Positions 7,235-15,004 of a DNA stretch of 25,003 nucleotides are shown here, piece after piece. Origin of the DNA: UBA668 sp041918155 (GTDB lineage: Bacteria > Actinomycetota > Acidimicrobiia > Acidimicrobiales > Ilumatobacteraceae). Where the stretch lies: the NCBI GenBank assembly GCA_041918155.1, contig JAYRWH010000022.1:1-25003 (forward strand), given 5' to 3'. A program made the translations under genes and the position numbers. Numbering within the stretch: the stretch's first letter is position 1; every line of letters starts with the position of its first letter. The notes under the pieces were generated by a model. The model saw only the letters and a program-made list of their open reading frames with translations, made no database searches and was not told the origin of the DNA.

Positions 7235-8118
7235 CGATCACCGCTGAACTCCCCACTTCGGCGGTGCGCAAGCCGACCGGTTTCGTGCGGGTGGCCCTCG
7301 GGATGTGGCGCACACGCTTCGGCTTGGTACTGGTGAGCCTCATCGTCGGGATCGCCTTCATCGGTCCGTACTTCGCCCCGTACAAGGCCATCGATGCCGT
7401 CGGCGATGGCCTTCCCGCGCAGAGCAACGTGCCGGGTACCTGGTTCGGCAGCGACAAACTCGCCCACGACGTCTGGAGCCGCTTCCTCCTCGGTGGGCGC
7501 GAGATCCTTGTCATGGCGGCCTTTGCCACCGCCGCCGCCCTGATCATCGGGTCGTTCGTCGGCCTGCTCGCCGGGTACAGCAAGGGCACCATCGACACCG
7601 CGCTGATGCGCACGATGGACATCCTCATCGCCTTCCCGTCGTTGCTGCTCGTGCTCGTGGTGTTCAGCACGTTCGATCGCACGAACTGGCTGATCACGGT
7701 GGTGGTCGCGTTCACCACCGTGCCGCGTATCGCGAGAGTGGTGCGCGGAGCGGTCACGCCGGTCGTGGAGCGCGACTTCGTCGGCGCCGCCGAGGCGCTG
7801 GGCGAGTCCCGGTGGTACATCCTGCGCAAGGAACTGCTGCCGAACGTGTCCGCGCCGCTGCTCGTCGAGGCCAGCCTGCGCATCGCTTACTCGATCGGCC
7901 TCATCGGTGCGATGGGCTTCCTCGGCATTGTCGCCGACGTGCTCGCGCCGAACTGGGGCGTGATGATCAACGAGAACCGGGGCAGCATGGGTAACCAACC
8001 GTGGCCAGTGCTCCTGCCCGTGGTTGCCATTGCGATCTTGACGGTGGGGGCGGGCCTGATCGCCGATGGCCTCAGCAGAGCGACCGCCGGTATCGACAGG
8101 GCGAGGGCCGACGCATGA
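7231..8118 (+). CDS. ABC transporter permease, DppC/OppC type
   Basis: 295 residues from ATG 7231, which overlaps the stop of the previous permease (ATGA). The soluble N-terminus is followed by a membrane helix (FGLVLVSLIVGIAFIGPYFAPY), then WFGSDKLAHDVWSRFLLGGREI, the DppC hallmark segment (usually GTDxxGRDxxSR), here with KLAHD in place of the usual GRD. Five further membrane segments and the EAA loop FVGAAEALGESRWYILRKELLPN follow. The gene ends in another four-base overlap with the ATPase gene. It pairs with the DppB-type subunit to form the importer channel. The open frame extends far upstream, but that part only overlaps the DppB gene in another frame. Confidence 0.92.
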   Translation: MTITAELPTSAVRKPTGFVRVALGMWRTRFGLVLVSLIVGIAFIGPYFAPYKAIDAVGDGLPAQSNVPGTWFGSDKLAHDVWSRFLLGGREILVMAAFATAAALIIGSFVGLLAGYSKGTIDTALMRTMDILIAFPSLLLVLVVFSTFDRTNWLITVVVAFTTVPRIARVVRGAVTPVVERDFVGAAEALGESRWYILRKELLPNVSAPLLVEASLRIAYSIGLIGAMGFLGIVADVLAPNWGVMINENRGSMGNQPWPVLLPVVAIAILTVGAGLIADGLSRATAGIDRARADA

Positions 8119-9887
8119 GCGCGCTGACCATCACTGACCTGCGTATCGATGTGGCCGACGCCGGCCACGACATCGTCGACGAGGTCAACCTGGAGATCGC
8201 GGCCGGTGAGGTTCTCGGCCTGGTCGGCGAATCCGGCTCGGGCAAGACCACTGTCGGCCTCTCGGTGCTCGGCCATGCCCGCCGGGGCGTCGAGATCACC
8301 CACGGCGTTGTCGACATCGACGGCACCCAGGTGCTGTCCCTCGATCACCGGGCCCTGCGCGACATCCGCGGCAAGCTCGTGACGTATGTGCCGCAGGATC
8401 CGGGCACCGCGCTGAACCCCGCGCTGCGTATCGGCACCCAGTTGATGGAAGTGCTCGAGCAGCACGACTTCGGCGGCAGCGACGGCGCCCGCAAGGAGCG
8501 TCTGCAAGAAGTGATGAATGAGGTGCTACTGCCGTCCACGCCGCAGTTCCTCCGTCGCTACCCCCACCAGTTGTCTGGCGGCCAACAGCAGCGTGTCGGC
8601 CTGGCGATGGCGTTCGCCAACCGCCCCAAGGTGATCGTGCTCGACGAGCCCACCACCGGCCTCGACGTGTCCACGCAGGCGCACGTGCTGCAGACGGTGC
8701 GCGACCTGTGCCGTGCCCACGGTGTGGCCGCGCTCTACGTCACCCACGATCTCGCCGTGGTCGCCAACCTGGCCGACCGCGTCGCGATCATGTACGCGGG
8801 GCGCATCGTCGAACTGGGCCCGACGAAGTCGCTGTTCACCAACCCGGCTCACCCGTATGGCCGCCACCTGATGGCGGCCGCGCCGGAAATCGACGACGAC
8901 AACGAGATCGTCGGCCTCGTCGGTCGCGCGCCGGCTCCCGGCAAGCGTCCGGTGGGTTGCTCGTTCGCCGATCGTTGCGAATTGGCCACCGACGAGTGTC
9001 GTTCATCGTTTCCTGCGGTGCAGAGCGTCGCCGATGGGCACACCGTTCGCTGCGTCCACCCGTTCGGCGTCCCGCCGGCGATCGAGGTGCTTCCGCCGAA
9101 GGTACGCGTCACCGCCGGTGCCGACGCCGTGCTGAGTGTCCGCGACATGCACTGCTCGTACAGCAAGGTGCAGGTGGTGCACGACGTGTCGTTCGATGTA
9201 CGCCCGGGCCAGTGCGTGGCCGTCGTCGGCGAATCGGGCTCGGGCAAGACCACGATCAGCCGCAGCATCGGCGGGCTGCACAAGGAGTGGACGGGCGAGG
9301 TGTTGCTGAAGGGCAAGCCCCTCGAGCGCGCCGCACGCGACCGCAGCACGGCCGACCGCCTGCGGATCCAGTACGTGTTCCAGAACCCGTACAGCTCGCT
9401 CAACCCGCGGCGCAGCATCGGCGAATCGGTTGCTCGCCCGCTCATCATCGGCGGCGCCTCCAAGCGGGAGGCCAACCAGGCAGTCGGCGAGATGCTCGAG
9501 CGGGTGGCGCTCACCGCCGGTTACGCCCAGCGTTATCCCGACCAGTTGTCCGGCGGCGAGCGTCAGCGTGTCGCGATCGCCCGCGCGTTGGTGAGCAAGC
9601 CCGAGCTGCTCATCTGCGACGAGGTCACGTCCGCGCTCGACGTGCTCGTTCAGGCCACGATCGTCGACCTGCTCGGCGATCTGCGCCGCGACCTGGGCCT
9701 GGCGATGGTGTTCGTCACCCACAACCTGCCGCTGGTGAAGAGCATCGCCGATGAGGTTGTGGTGCTCGCCGATGGCCACATCGTGGAGTCGGGCGACACC
9801 GATGCGGTGCTCGCCGACCCGCAACAGGAGTACACCAAGAACCTGCTCGCCGACACGCCGCGGGTGTCGGCCGCGTTCGCCGATTAG
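8115..9887 (+). CDS. Fused two-domain ABC transporter ATPase (DppD-DppF type)
   Basis: 590 residues carrying both nucleotide-binding domains. NBD1: Walker A GESGSGKTT (38-46), signature LSGGQQQR (153-160), Walker B VIVLDEP, H-loop VTHDLAVV. NBD2: Walker A GESGSGKTT (372-380), Q-loop VFQNPYSSLNP, signature LSGGERQR (478-485), Walker B LLICDE, H-loop VTHNLPLV. Both sites therefore look able to hydrolyse ATP. Between them lies the oligopeptide-transporter C-terminal segment with four cysteines (about 282, 288, 295, 313), a pattern reported to hold a 4Fe-4S cluster in mycobacterial OppD. The start at 8115 overlaps the permease stop (ATGA). The last four bases overlap the convergent 2Fe-2S subunit gene, with no terminator between. 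Fused DppDF proteins are common in actinobacteria. Confidence 0.94.
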   Translation: MSALTITDLRIDVADAGHDIVDEVNLEIAAGEVLGLVGESGSGKTTVGLSVLGHARRGVEITHGVVDIDGTQVLSLDHRALRDIRGKLVTYVPQDPGTALNPALRIGTQLMEVLEQHDFGGSDGARKERLQEVMNEVLLPSTPQFLRRYPHQLSGGQQQRVGLAMAFANRPKVIVLDEPTTGLDVSTQAHVLQTVRDLCRAHGVAALYVTHDLAVVANLADRVAIMYAGRIVELGPTKSLFTNPAHPYGRHLMAAAPEIDDDNEIVGLVGRAPAPGKRPVGCSFADRCELATDECRSSFPAVQSVADGHTVRCVHPFGVPPAIEVLPPKVRVTAGADAVLSVRDMHCSYSKVQVVHDVSFDVRPGQCVAVVGESGSGKTTISRSIGGLHKEWTGEVLLKGKPLERAARDRSTADRLRIQYVFQNPYSSLNPRRSIGESVARPLIIGGASKREANQAVGEMLERVALTAGYAQRYPDQLSGGERQRVAIARALVSKPELLICDEVTSALDVLVQATIVDLLGDLRRDLGLAMVFVTHNLPLVKSIADEVVVLADGHIVESGDTDAVLADPQQEYTKNLLADTPRVSAAFAD

Positions 9888-10360
9888 TCCGCCAGCTCGG
9901 CCGCCGTGCGCTGCACGGCCTGCACGATCTTGGTGTAGCCGGTGCAGCGACACAGGTTGCCCGACAAGCCGATGCGCACTTCCTCCTCCGTGGGGGTGGG
10001 CGTGCGCGCCAGCAGGGCGGTGGCCGACATGATCATGCCGGGCGTACAGAAGCCGCACTGCACGCCACCTTCCTCGAGCAGGTTGCGCTGCAGAGCGTGC
10101 ATCTCGTCACCCAGCAGCACCCCCTCGACCGTGGTGATCGCGCGGCCCTGGGCCTGCACGGCGAGATAGCTGCACGAGTTCACCGGCTGGCCGTCGAGCA
10201 GCACCATGCAGGCGCCGCACTCACAGTCGTCGCAGCCTTCCTTGGTGCCGGTGAGGCCGATTTCCGTGCGGATCACGCTGAGCAGATTGCGGCCCTGGTC
10301 GACCACAACGGGGTAGGGCACCCCGTTGACGGAGAGCACGATGGACTGGGGCTGGCTCAT
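9884..10360 (-). CDS. Molybdenum hydroxylase small subunit, two [2Fe-2S] clusters (CoxS/XdhC-like)
   Basis: 158 residues, the usual length. The plant-type ferredoxin cluster ligands are Cys43, Cys48, Cys51 and Cys63; the second, helical cluster ligands are Cys102, Cys105 (CGFCTPGM), Cys137 and Cys139 (NLCRCTGY). It passes electrons from the molybdenum site of the large subunit to the FAD subunit. It has an extra cysteine, Cys46, inside the first motif (GCDDCECGAC) where Gly is usual. The start at 10360 overlaps the FAD-subunit stop by four bases. It is the last gene of the leftward operon and ends four bases inside the convergent ABC ATPase gene. Family is certain; substrate of the complex is unknown. 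Confidence 0.94.
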   Translation of the reverse strand: MSQPQSIVLSVNGVPYPVVVDQGRNLLSVIRTEIGLTGTKEGCDDCECGACMVLLDGQPVNSCSYLAVQAQGRAITTVEGVLLGDEMHALQRNLLEEGGVQCGFCTPGMIMSATALLARTPTPTEEEVRIGLSGNLCRCTGYTKIVQAVQRTAAELAD

Positions 10361-11253
10361 GATGCGGCTCCGATGCCGACGGTGCGATTGACAGGGACGG
10401 CGATGGTCTCGCCGGCGGCGCGGCGAGCGGCGGCGTCGACGGCGCGGCGGGCCATCACGCCCACCGTGTGCCGACGGTAGCGGTCGGTGGCGCGCACATC
10501 GCTGATCGGGGTGGCCTGAGCGGAGGCGGCGATGGCGACGGCCGCGGCTACTTCGGCGACGCTGCCGCCAGCGAGCGCTTCCAGGCCGGTGACGGCAAGG
10601 ATCGTGGGCGCGACAGCCGAGAGGGCGATCCGCACGTCGGCGACGCTGCCGTCGGCGGCCAGGGTGACGGCGGCGGCCGCGCCGCACACGGCGATCTCCA
10701 TGGCCCGGCGGTACTCGAGACGCAGGTAGGCGCTACCAGTGTGGGGGGCAGGTGAAGGCAGGTGGATCGCCACGCACAGCTCGTCCGGGCGGGCGCTCGT
10801 GCGGCCGGGGCCGATCCACAACTGGCCGATCGGCACCCGACGGCTTCCTGCGATGGAGCGCATTTCGGCCTCGGCCCCGAGCGCCAGCAGGGCGGCGCCG
10901 GTGTCCATCGCCGGGCTGGCGTTCATGACATTGCCGCCGATGGTGCCGACATGGCGGGTAGCGGGTGAACCGACGAGCGCGCTGCCGTCGGCCAGCGCCG
11001 ACCAGCTCGCGGCGATCGCGGTGTGCGACTCGATCGTATGGTGCGAGACCGCGGCGCCGAGCGTGATGCCGTCGGCGCTGAGGGCGACCTCGCGCAGCTC
11101 GGCGATGCGGTCGATGGCGACGAGGTCGGCGGGTAGCGGAGCCTTGCCATGGCGGGCGCCGACGACGAGGTCGGTGCCGCCCGCGATCGGGCGGGCGCCG
11201 GCCGCGATGGCGGCGAGCGCTTCTTCGACGGTGGTGGCGATGGTGAAGCTCAT
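10357..11253 (-). CDS. Molybdenum hydroxylase FAD-binding subunit (CoxM-like)
   Basis: 298 residues. The FAD-binding loops are visible: PIAGGTDLV (23-30, normally AGGTxL) and HVGTIGGNVMNASPAMD (101-117), followed by the C-terminal CO-dehydrogenase flavoprotein domain (about 180-285). It takes electrons from the 2Fe-2S subunit to reduce an acceptor. Start ATG 11253 overlaps the large-subunit stop by four bases and the stop overlaps the next start by four bases, so all three subunits are coupled. The frame is open further upstream, but that part overlaps the large-subunit gene and is not coding. Gene order large-FAD-2Fe2S differs from the medium-small-large order of many coxMSL operons. Confidence 0.93.
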   Translation of the reverse strand: MSFTIATTVEEALAAIAAGARPIAGGTDLVVGARHGKAPLPADLVAIDRIAELREVALSADGITLGAAVSHHTIESHTAIAASWSALADGSALVGSPATRHVGTIGGNVMNASPAMDTGAALLALGAEAEMRSIAGSRRVPIGQLWIGPGRTSARPDELCVAIHLPSPAPHTGSAYLRLEYRRAMEIAVCGAAAAVTLAADGSVADVRIALSAVAPTILAVTGLEALAGGSVAEVAAAVAIAASAQATPISDVRATDRYRRHTVGVMARRAVDAAARRAAGETIAVPVNRTVGIGAAS

Positions 11254-13550
11254 GGTGCCACCCCGGCGTCCGTGCCCTGCTGCGTCTCCCACACCCGTTC
11301 GGCCGTCATCGGCAACTGCCGCACCGGGGCCCCGATCAGCTTCGCCAGCGCGTTCGAAATCGCCGCCGCGGTGGCGACGTTGGGGGCTTCGGCCAGGCCC
11401 TTGGCTCCGCGCGGCCCGGCGTTCGGGGTATTGATCTGGACGAAGTGGATGTCGATCGGCGGGGCATCCGCCGCTGTCTGCAGCTTGTACTCCAGCAGGG
11501 CAGGGTTGCGCTGGTGGCCGTTGGCGTCGTACGTGGAACCCTCGGTGAGCGCCTGGCCGATGCCCATCACCACCCCGCCCTGCACCTGTCCTTCGGCGCC
11601 GAGCTGGTTGATGATGGTGCCCGAATCGTGGGCCGCGGCGACGTGCACGATGCGCGCTACGCCGGTGTCGCGGTCGAGCCTCACCCGTACCGCGTGGCAA
11701 CTGAACTGTGGTGCCACCCAGGCGGCCATGCTGACGTCGCCGACGCAGGTGGACCCCACCAGTTCGGGGGTCGACGGTGGCGTGCCCGAGCCGTGGCCGA
11801 TGAGCAGTTCCCCGCCGGCGGCGGTCGCGGCCAGCTTTGTGATCGGCACGCTGCGCTCGGGCGTGCCGGCCACGTGGGCCCTGCCATCGGCGAGCACGAT
11901 GTCAGCCGGGTCGGCCTCCAGGCGGTTGGCCGCCAACTGCTTGAGCTGGTCGGCCACTTGGCCGGCGGCGGCGATCACGGCCCGCCCGTTGTTGAACAGC
12001 GTCTGCGAGCCGGTGGCGCCCATGTCGTACGGGGCCACGCTCGTGTCCTGGTACACGAGCTGGAAGTCCCCCGGTTGCATACCCAATTCGTCCGCAGCAA
12101 GCTGGCGCAGCGTCATCACTGCCCCCGTGCCGCACTCCTGGGCGCCGGTGATGATCTGCCCGCTGCCGTCGCCGTCGACCTTCACGTAGGCACCGCTGGG
12201 GGAGGAGAAGCTCGGCCACCAGCCGATCGCAACGCCGATCGCCTCGTCGTCGGGCAACGCCTGTCCGTAGCCGGCCAGTTCGGTGGCCTCGGCGATGCAC
12301 TGCTGCACCCCGATCTCGCCGTAGGTCTGTCCGCTCGGCCCCTCGATGCCGGTGTCGACCGCGTTGCGGCGGCGGAACTCGACGGGATCCATCCCGATCG
12401 CCTTGGCCACCTCGTCGGTGTGCGACTCCACCGCCCAGCAGCACTGCGGTGCAGTTGGGGCGCGCACCGATCCAGAAGGTTGGTGGTTGGTGTAGACGAG
12501 ATGGGCCTCGGCGAGCACGTTGTCCATGCGGTACGGGCCGAGCGCGTGCATCGCCGCAATCTGGCTGAAGAACCCCGCGTCGGAGGTGTACGCACCGTTG
12601 TCGAGCACGAGGCGCACGCGGCGGCCGGTGATGGTGCCGTCGGTGCGCACGCCAGTCTCGAAGTCGAAGGTGATGCCCTCGCGACGACGATCGGGGGCGA
12701 GGAACTCTTCGCGCCGGGTGAACACGAGCTTCACCGGGCGCCGGGCCGCACGCGCAAGTGCGGCCACATGGGCCTCGTAGTGGAAGCCGCACTTGCCGCC
12801 GAATCCGCCACCGAGATGGGGGACGATGACCCGCACGCGGTTGGCGGGGAGCTGCAGGGTGTCGCAGACGCCCGAGCGGGCGTCGAAGGGCACCTGGGTG
12901 CTGCTCCAGATCGTGACCTTCTCGCCCTCCCACTGGGCGACAACGGCCCGCGGCTCGATCGGGGCGGCGTGAGCACCGTCGGCCTCGTAGCGGCTGCGCA
13001 CCACGACATCGGCCTCGGCGAGACCGGCCTCGATGTCGCCCTTGGCGATCGAGGCGAACGAGGCGTCGTTGCCGTTGCGCATGAGCTTGCGGTAGGCGCC
13101 ATATGACTCCCAGTCGGGGTGCACGAGCGGGGCATCGTCCGCGAGCGCGGCCTCGGGGTCGTTCACCACGGGCAGGGGCTCGTACTCCACCATGATCGCG
13201 TCGACCGCCCGCTGGGCGGTGGCCACGTCGACCGCCGCGACGGCGGCGACGATCTCGCCCTCGTAGCGCACCACGTCCTTGGCAAACAGGGTGCGGTCGA
13301 AGATCATCCCGCCGTAGCGCACGTCGGGTACGTCGGCCTGGGTGAGCACGGCGAACACGCCGGGGATCGCCTTCGCGGCTGAGGTGTCGAGCCGGGTGAT
13401 GCGCCCGTGGGCGATGCCCGCGTACTTGAACTTGGCGTGCAGCATGCCGGTGAGCGTGAGGTCGGCCGTGTAGCGCCCGCTACCGGTGACCTTGTCGGGG
13501 CCGTCGGCGCGGACGAAGCGGGGTGCGGTAGTGGCGGTCATCGGCGTCAC
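11250..13550 (-). CDS. Molybdenum hydroxylase large (molybdopterin-binding) subunit, xanthine dehydrogenase family
   Basis: 766 residues from a GTG at 13550; an ATG at 13541 (MTATTAPRF) is an equally plausible start. Visible motifs: RYTADLTLTGMLHAKF near the N-terminus (a/b hammerhead domain), HLGGGFGGK (246-253), RAPTAPQ (363-369) contacting the molybdenum cofactor, and GAKGLAE (715-721) with the catalytic base Glu721. The CO-dehydrogenase loop with its Cys (CSFR) is absent, so this is not an aerobic CO dehydrogenase. It is one of the many aldehyde, purine or N-heterocycle hydroxylases. The GTG comes one base after the hydrolase stop (TAA-C-GTG), so translation is coupled. No molybdenum-insertion chaperone gene is in this window. 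Cytoplasmic; substrate unknown. Confidence 0.93.
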   Translation of the reverse strand: MTPMTATTAPRFVRADGPDKVTGSGRYTADLTLTGMLHAKFKYAGIAHGRITRLDTSAAKAIPGVFAVLTQADVPDVRYGGMIFDRTLFAKDVVRYEGEIVAAVAAVDVATAQRAVDAIMVEYEPLPVVNDPEAALADDAPLVHPDWESYGAYRKLMRNGNDASFASIAKGDIEAGLAEADVVVRSRYEADGAHAAPIEPRAVVAQWEGEKVTIWSSTQVPFDARSGVCDTLQLPANRVRVIVPHLGGGFGGKCGFHYEAHVAALARAARRPVKLVFTRREEFLAPDRRREGITFDFETGVRTDGTITGRRVRLVLDNGAYTSDAGFFSQIAAMHALGPYRMDNVLAEAHLVYTNHQPSGSVRAPTAPQCCWAVESHTDEVAKAIGMDPVEFRRRNAVDTGIEGPSGQTYGEIGVQQCIAEATELAGYGQALPDDEAIGVAIGWWPSFSSPSGAYVKVDGDGSGQIITGAQECGTGAVMTLRQLAADELGMQPGDFQLVYQDTSVAPYDMGATGSQTLFNNGRAVIAAAGQVADQLKQLAANRLEADPADIVLADGRAHVAGTPERSVPITKLAATAAGGELLIGHGSGTPPSTPELVGSTCVGDVSMAAWVAPQFSCHAVRVRLDRDTGVARIVHVAAAHDSGTIINQLGAEGQVQGGVVMGIGQALTEGSTYDANGHQRNPALLEYKLQTAADAPPIDIHFVQINTPNAGPRGAKGLAEAPNVATAAAISNALAKLIGAPVRQLPMTAERVWETQQGTDAGVAP

Positions 13551-13551
13551 G

Positions 13552-14784
13552 TTACTTCTGGCTGATCGCGACCGGAGTCACGTACTCATGGGCGACCTCG
13601 GGGCCGATGCCCACCGCCGTCGCGTCGATGTCGAACAGAGCCCGCACCCACGAGGTGACGACATGGCGGATCATCGGGAACGTCGTCTCGACGTCGATGG
13701 CGGGCGGGTGGCATCCGTCCTCACCGAGCGTGCGCAGCGTGGGGAAGGTGTCGATCAGTGCGCTGAGGCCCGACGCGTCGGCCAGGCCGATGATCCCTGC
13801 GCCGTCGCCGAACGTGCAGAAGTCGTCGAACCCGTTGTGGCCGACGCCGTCGATCACCCACAGGGTGGAGGGCGAGGGTGCCACCTCGTAGGCCGGTCGG
13901 GTGACCTCGTCGGCGGACACGATCCCGTCGAGGGAACCGGCCACGAACAGCGACGGCTTGTCGGGCATGTCCGCGGCGATGGTCGTGGTCCTCGATCCGT
14001 CCGCCGAGCGCCCGCGCAACACGCCGGAAGCCAGCGAGACATACCCGTCGATGCGCTCGTCGGCCGCCGCGCCGAGCACCGTGCCACCACCTGCCGAGTG
14101 CCCGACCGCGGCCACCCGCGTGGCGTCGACATGGCCGTTGAACGGGCTCGTCGCGTCGGTCCCAGCCGCGGTGATGAGGTCGAGGCTCTGCAGCAGGTCG
14201 TCGACCGAGTCGTTGCGGTCACCGGACGCCGACAACCCCAACACGTTGGTGAGGTCGCGCGAGGGGTGCTCGGGGCTGACCACGATCATCCCCCAACTCG
14301 CCAACGACGCGGTGAGGAACGTGCTCTGCACGCGGATGCCGGTGAAACCGTGGCTGAACAGCACGACGGGGAACGCCCCCTCGGCGACGTCGACGTCGCG
14401 ACCGGCGGCGTAGGTGGTGCCCGCCGGGATGTCCGCGGTCAGCATCTCGCGGATGGCCGCGGGCACATAGTCGCGCACGTCGTACGTCTCGCGGCCGGTG
14501 GTGCCCTCCACCGCCGGGTACCAGACCTCGACGAGCGGACCCTTCTCCAGTTGCAGTGTGGTGACACCCACCGGGTACGGCCCGGCCTCGGTGTAGGCCA
14601 TCGCCTGATCGGCCGCGTTGACCGACGTGGCCGTCGCCGCGATGGCGGTGGTAGCCGGGTTGGTGCCCATGGTGGATGGGGCCGCAGCGGTGCTCGCGGT
14701 CGACCCCGACGAGCCGTCATCGCTGCACGCGGCGACAAGGGCCAGGGCGACGAGGGCGGGGAGCAGGCGGCGGGAGCGAGTCAC
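13552..14784 (-). CDS. Secreted lipoprotein alpha/beta hydrolase (dienelactone hydrolase / PAF-acetylhydrolase-like)
   Basis: 410 residues from GTG 14784. The signal peptide has basic RSRR, a hydrophobic core and a lipobox LVAAC20, then an acidic start and a Ser/Thr/Ala linker to about 60. The alpha/beta-hydrolase fold shows FSHGF (oxyanion region, 143-147), nucleophile Ser230 in GHSAGG, probable Asp286 (GSLDGIV) and His316 (GVGHNGF). The layout resembles chlorophyllase, PAF-acetylhydrolase and polyester-hydrolase relatives, which cleave esters. It should sit on the outer face of the membrane. It is the first gene of a four-gene operon with the molybdenum hydroxylase, which suggests it releases a substrate that the hydroxylase then oxidises; this link is inference. 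A TACGAT box six bases before the GTG, with no Shine-Dalgarno, suggests a leaderless mRNA. Confidence 0.88.
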   Translation of the reverse strand: MTRSRRLLPALVALALVAACSDDGSSGSTASTAAAPSTMGTNPATTAIAATATSVNAADQAMAYTEAGPYPVGVTTLQLEKGPLVEVWYPAVEGTTGRETYDVRDYVPAAIREMLTADIPAGTTYAAGRDVDVAEGAFPVVLFSHGFTGIRVQSTFLTASLASWGMIVVSPEHPSRDLTNVLGLSASGDRNDSVDDLLQSLDLITAAGTDATSPFNGHVDATRVAAVGHSAGGGTVLGAAADERIDGYVSLASGVLRGRSADGSRTTTIAADMPDKPSLFVAGSLDGIVSADEVTRPAYEVAPSPSTLWVIDGVGHNGFDDFCTFGDGAGIIGLADASGLSALIDTFPTLRTLGEDGCHPPAIDVETTFPMIRHVVTSWVRALFDIDATAVGIGPEVAHEYVTPVAISQK

Positions 14785-14790
14785 GGCGTG

Positions 14791-14796
14791 ATCGTA
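14791..14796 (-). promoter_or_regulatory. Candidate -10 box (TACGAT) for the hydrolase-molybdenum hydroxylase operon
   Basis: TACGAT on the minus strand, six bases upstream of the GTG start at 14784, matches the leaderless TANNNT-N6-start pattern. No clear -35 seen. Confidence 0.4.
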
Positions 14797-14853
14797 CGGT
14801 CATGGGGATTCGACCGGTGGGTCGGGCACGCGAGCCGCTATCGTGCAGGCGCC

Positions 14854-14871
14854 GTCACGGGCGACCGTGAC
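14854..14871 (+). other. Hairpin in the 5' leader of tRNA-Cys
   Basis: GTCACGG and CCGTGAC form a perfect 7-bp stem around a GCGA tetraloop, ending five bases before the mature tRNA. A TATCGT -10 candidate lies at 14839-14844. The hairpin may help RNase P processing of the leader, or on DNA it may be a regulator site. Confidence 0.35.
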
Positions 14872-14876
14872 ATCCG

Positions 14877-14948
14877 GGCGACGTGGCCGAGTGGCTGAGG
14901 CAAGGGCCTGCAAAGCCCTCCACATGGGTTCGATTCCCATCGTCGCCT
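14877..14948 (+). tRNA. tRNA-Cys (anticodon GCA)
   Basis: A full cloverleaf: a perfect 7-bp acceptor stem (GGCGACG / CGTCGCC, 14877-14883 with 14941-14947), a D arm GCC/GGC, an anticodon stem AGGGC/GCCCT around CTGCAAA, a short variable loop, and a T arm ATGGG-TTCGATT-CCCAT. The discriminator base is T (14948), the identity base of tRNA-Cys. The CCA end is not encoded. Confidence 0.97.
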
Positions 14949-14956
14949 CGATCGTT

Positions 14957-14984
14957 GCCGAGGGACCCCGCGGGGTCCCTCGGC
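14957..14984. terminator. Perfect 28-bp palindrome after tRNA-Cys, probable terminator
   Basis: Fourteen bases (GCCGAGGGACCCCG) are followed directly by their exact reverse complement, giving a very stable hairpin eight bases after the tRNA. There is no T-tract. It also ends six bases before the -10 box of the next gene, so it could serve as an operator there. Confidence 0.6.
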
Positions 14985-14990
14985 CGCGCC

Positions 14991-14996
14991 TAGGCT
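14991..14996 (+). promoter_or_regulatory. Candidate -10 box (TAGGCT) for the PPOX-family gene
   Basis: TAGGCT lies eight bases before the ATG at 15005, in the leaderless arrangement. No Shine-Dalgarno precedes that ATG. Confidence 0.35.
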
Positions 14997-15004
14997 GCCG
15001 CGCC

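Noticed and set aside
12420..12480. Possible CO dehydrogenase assignment of the large subunit
   Set aside because: The region reads RAPTAPQ and lacks the CSFR loop with catalytic Cys; it is a general xanthine-dehydrogenase-family enzyme.
11445..13106. 553-codon plus-strand open frame
   Set aside because: Antisense to the molybdenum hydroxylase large subunit, which shows all expected motifs.
13486..14898. 470-codon plus-strand open frame running into the tRNA gene
   Set aside because: Antisense to the lipoprotein hydrolase; no recognisable domain.
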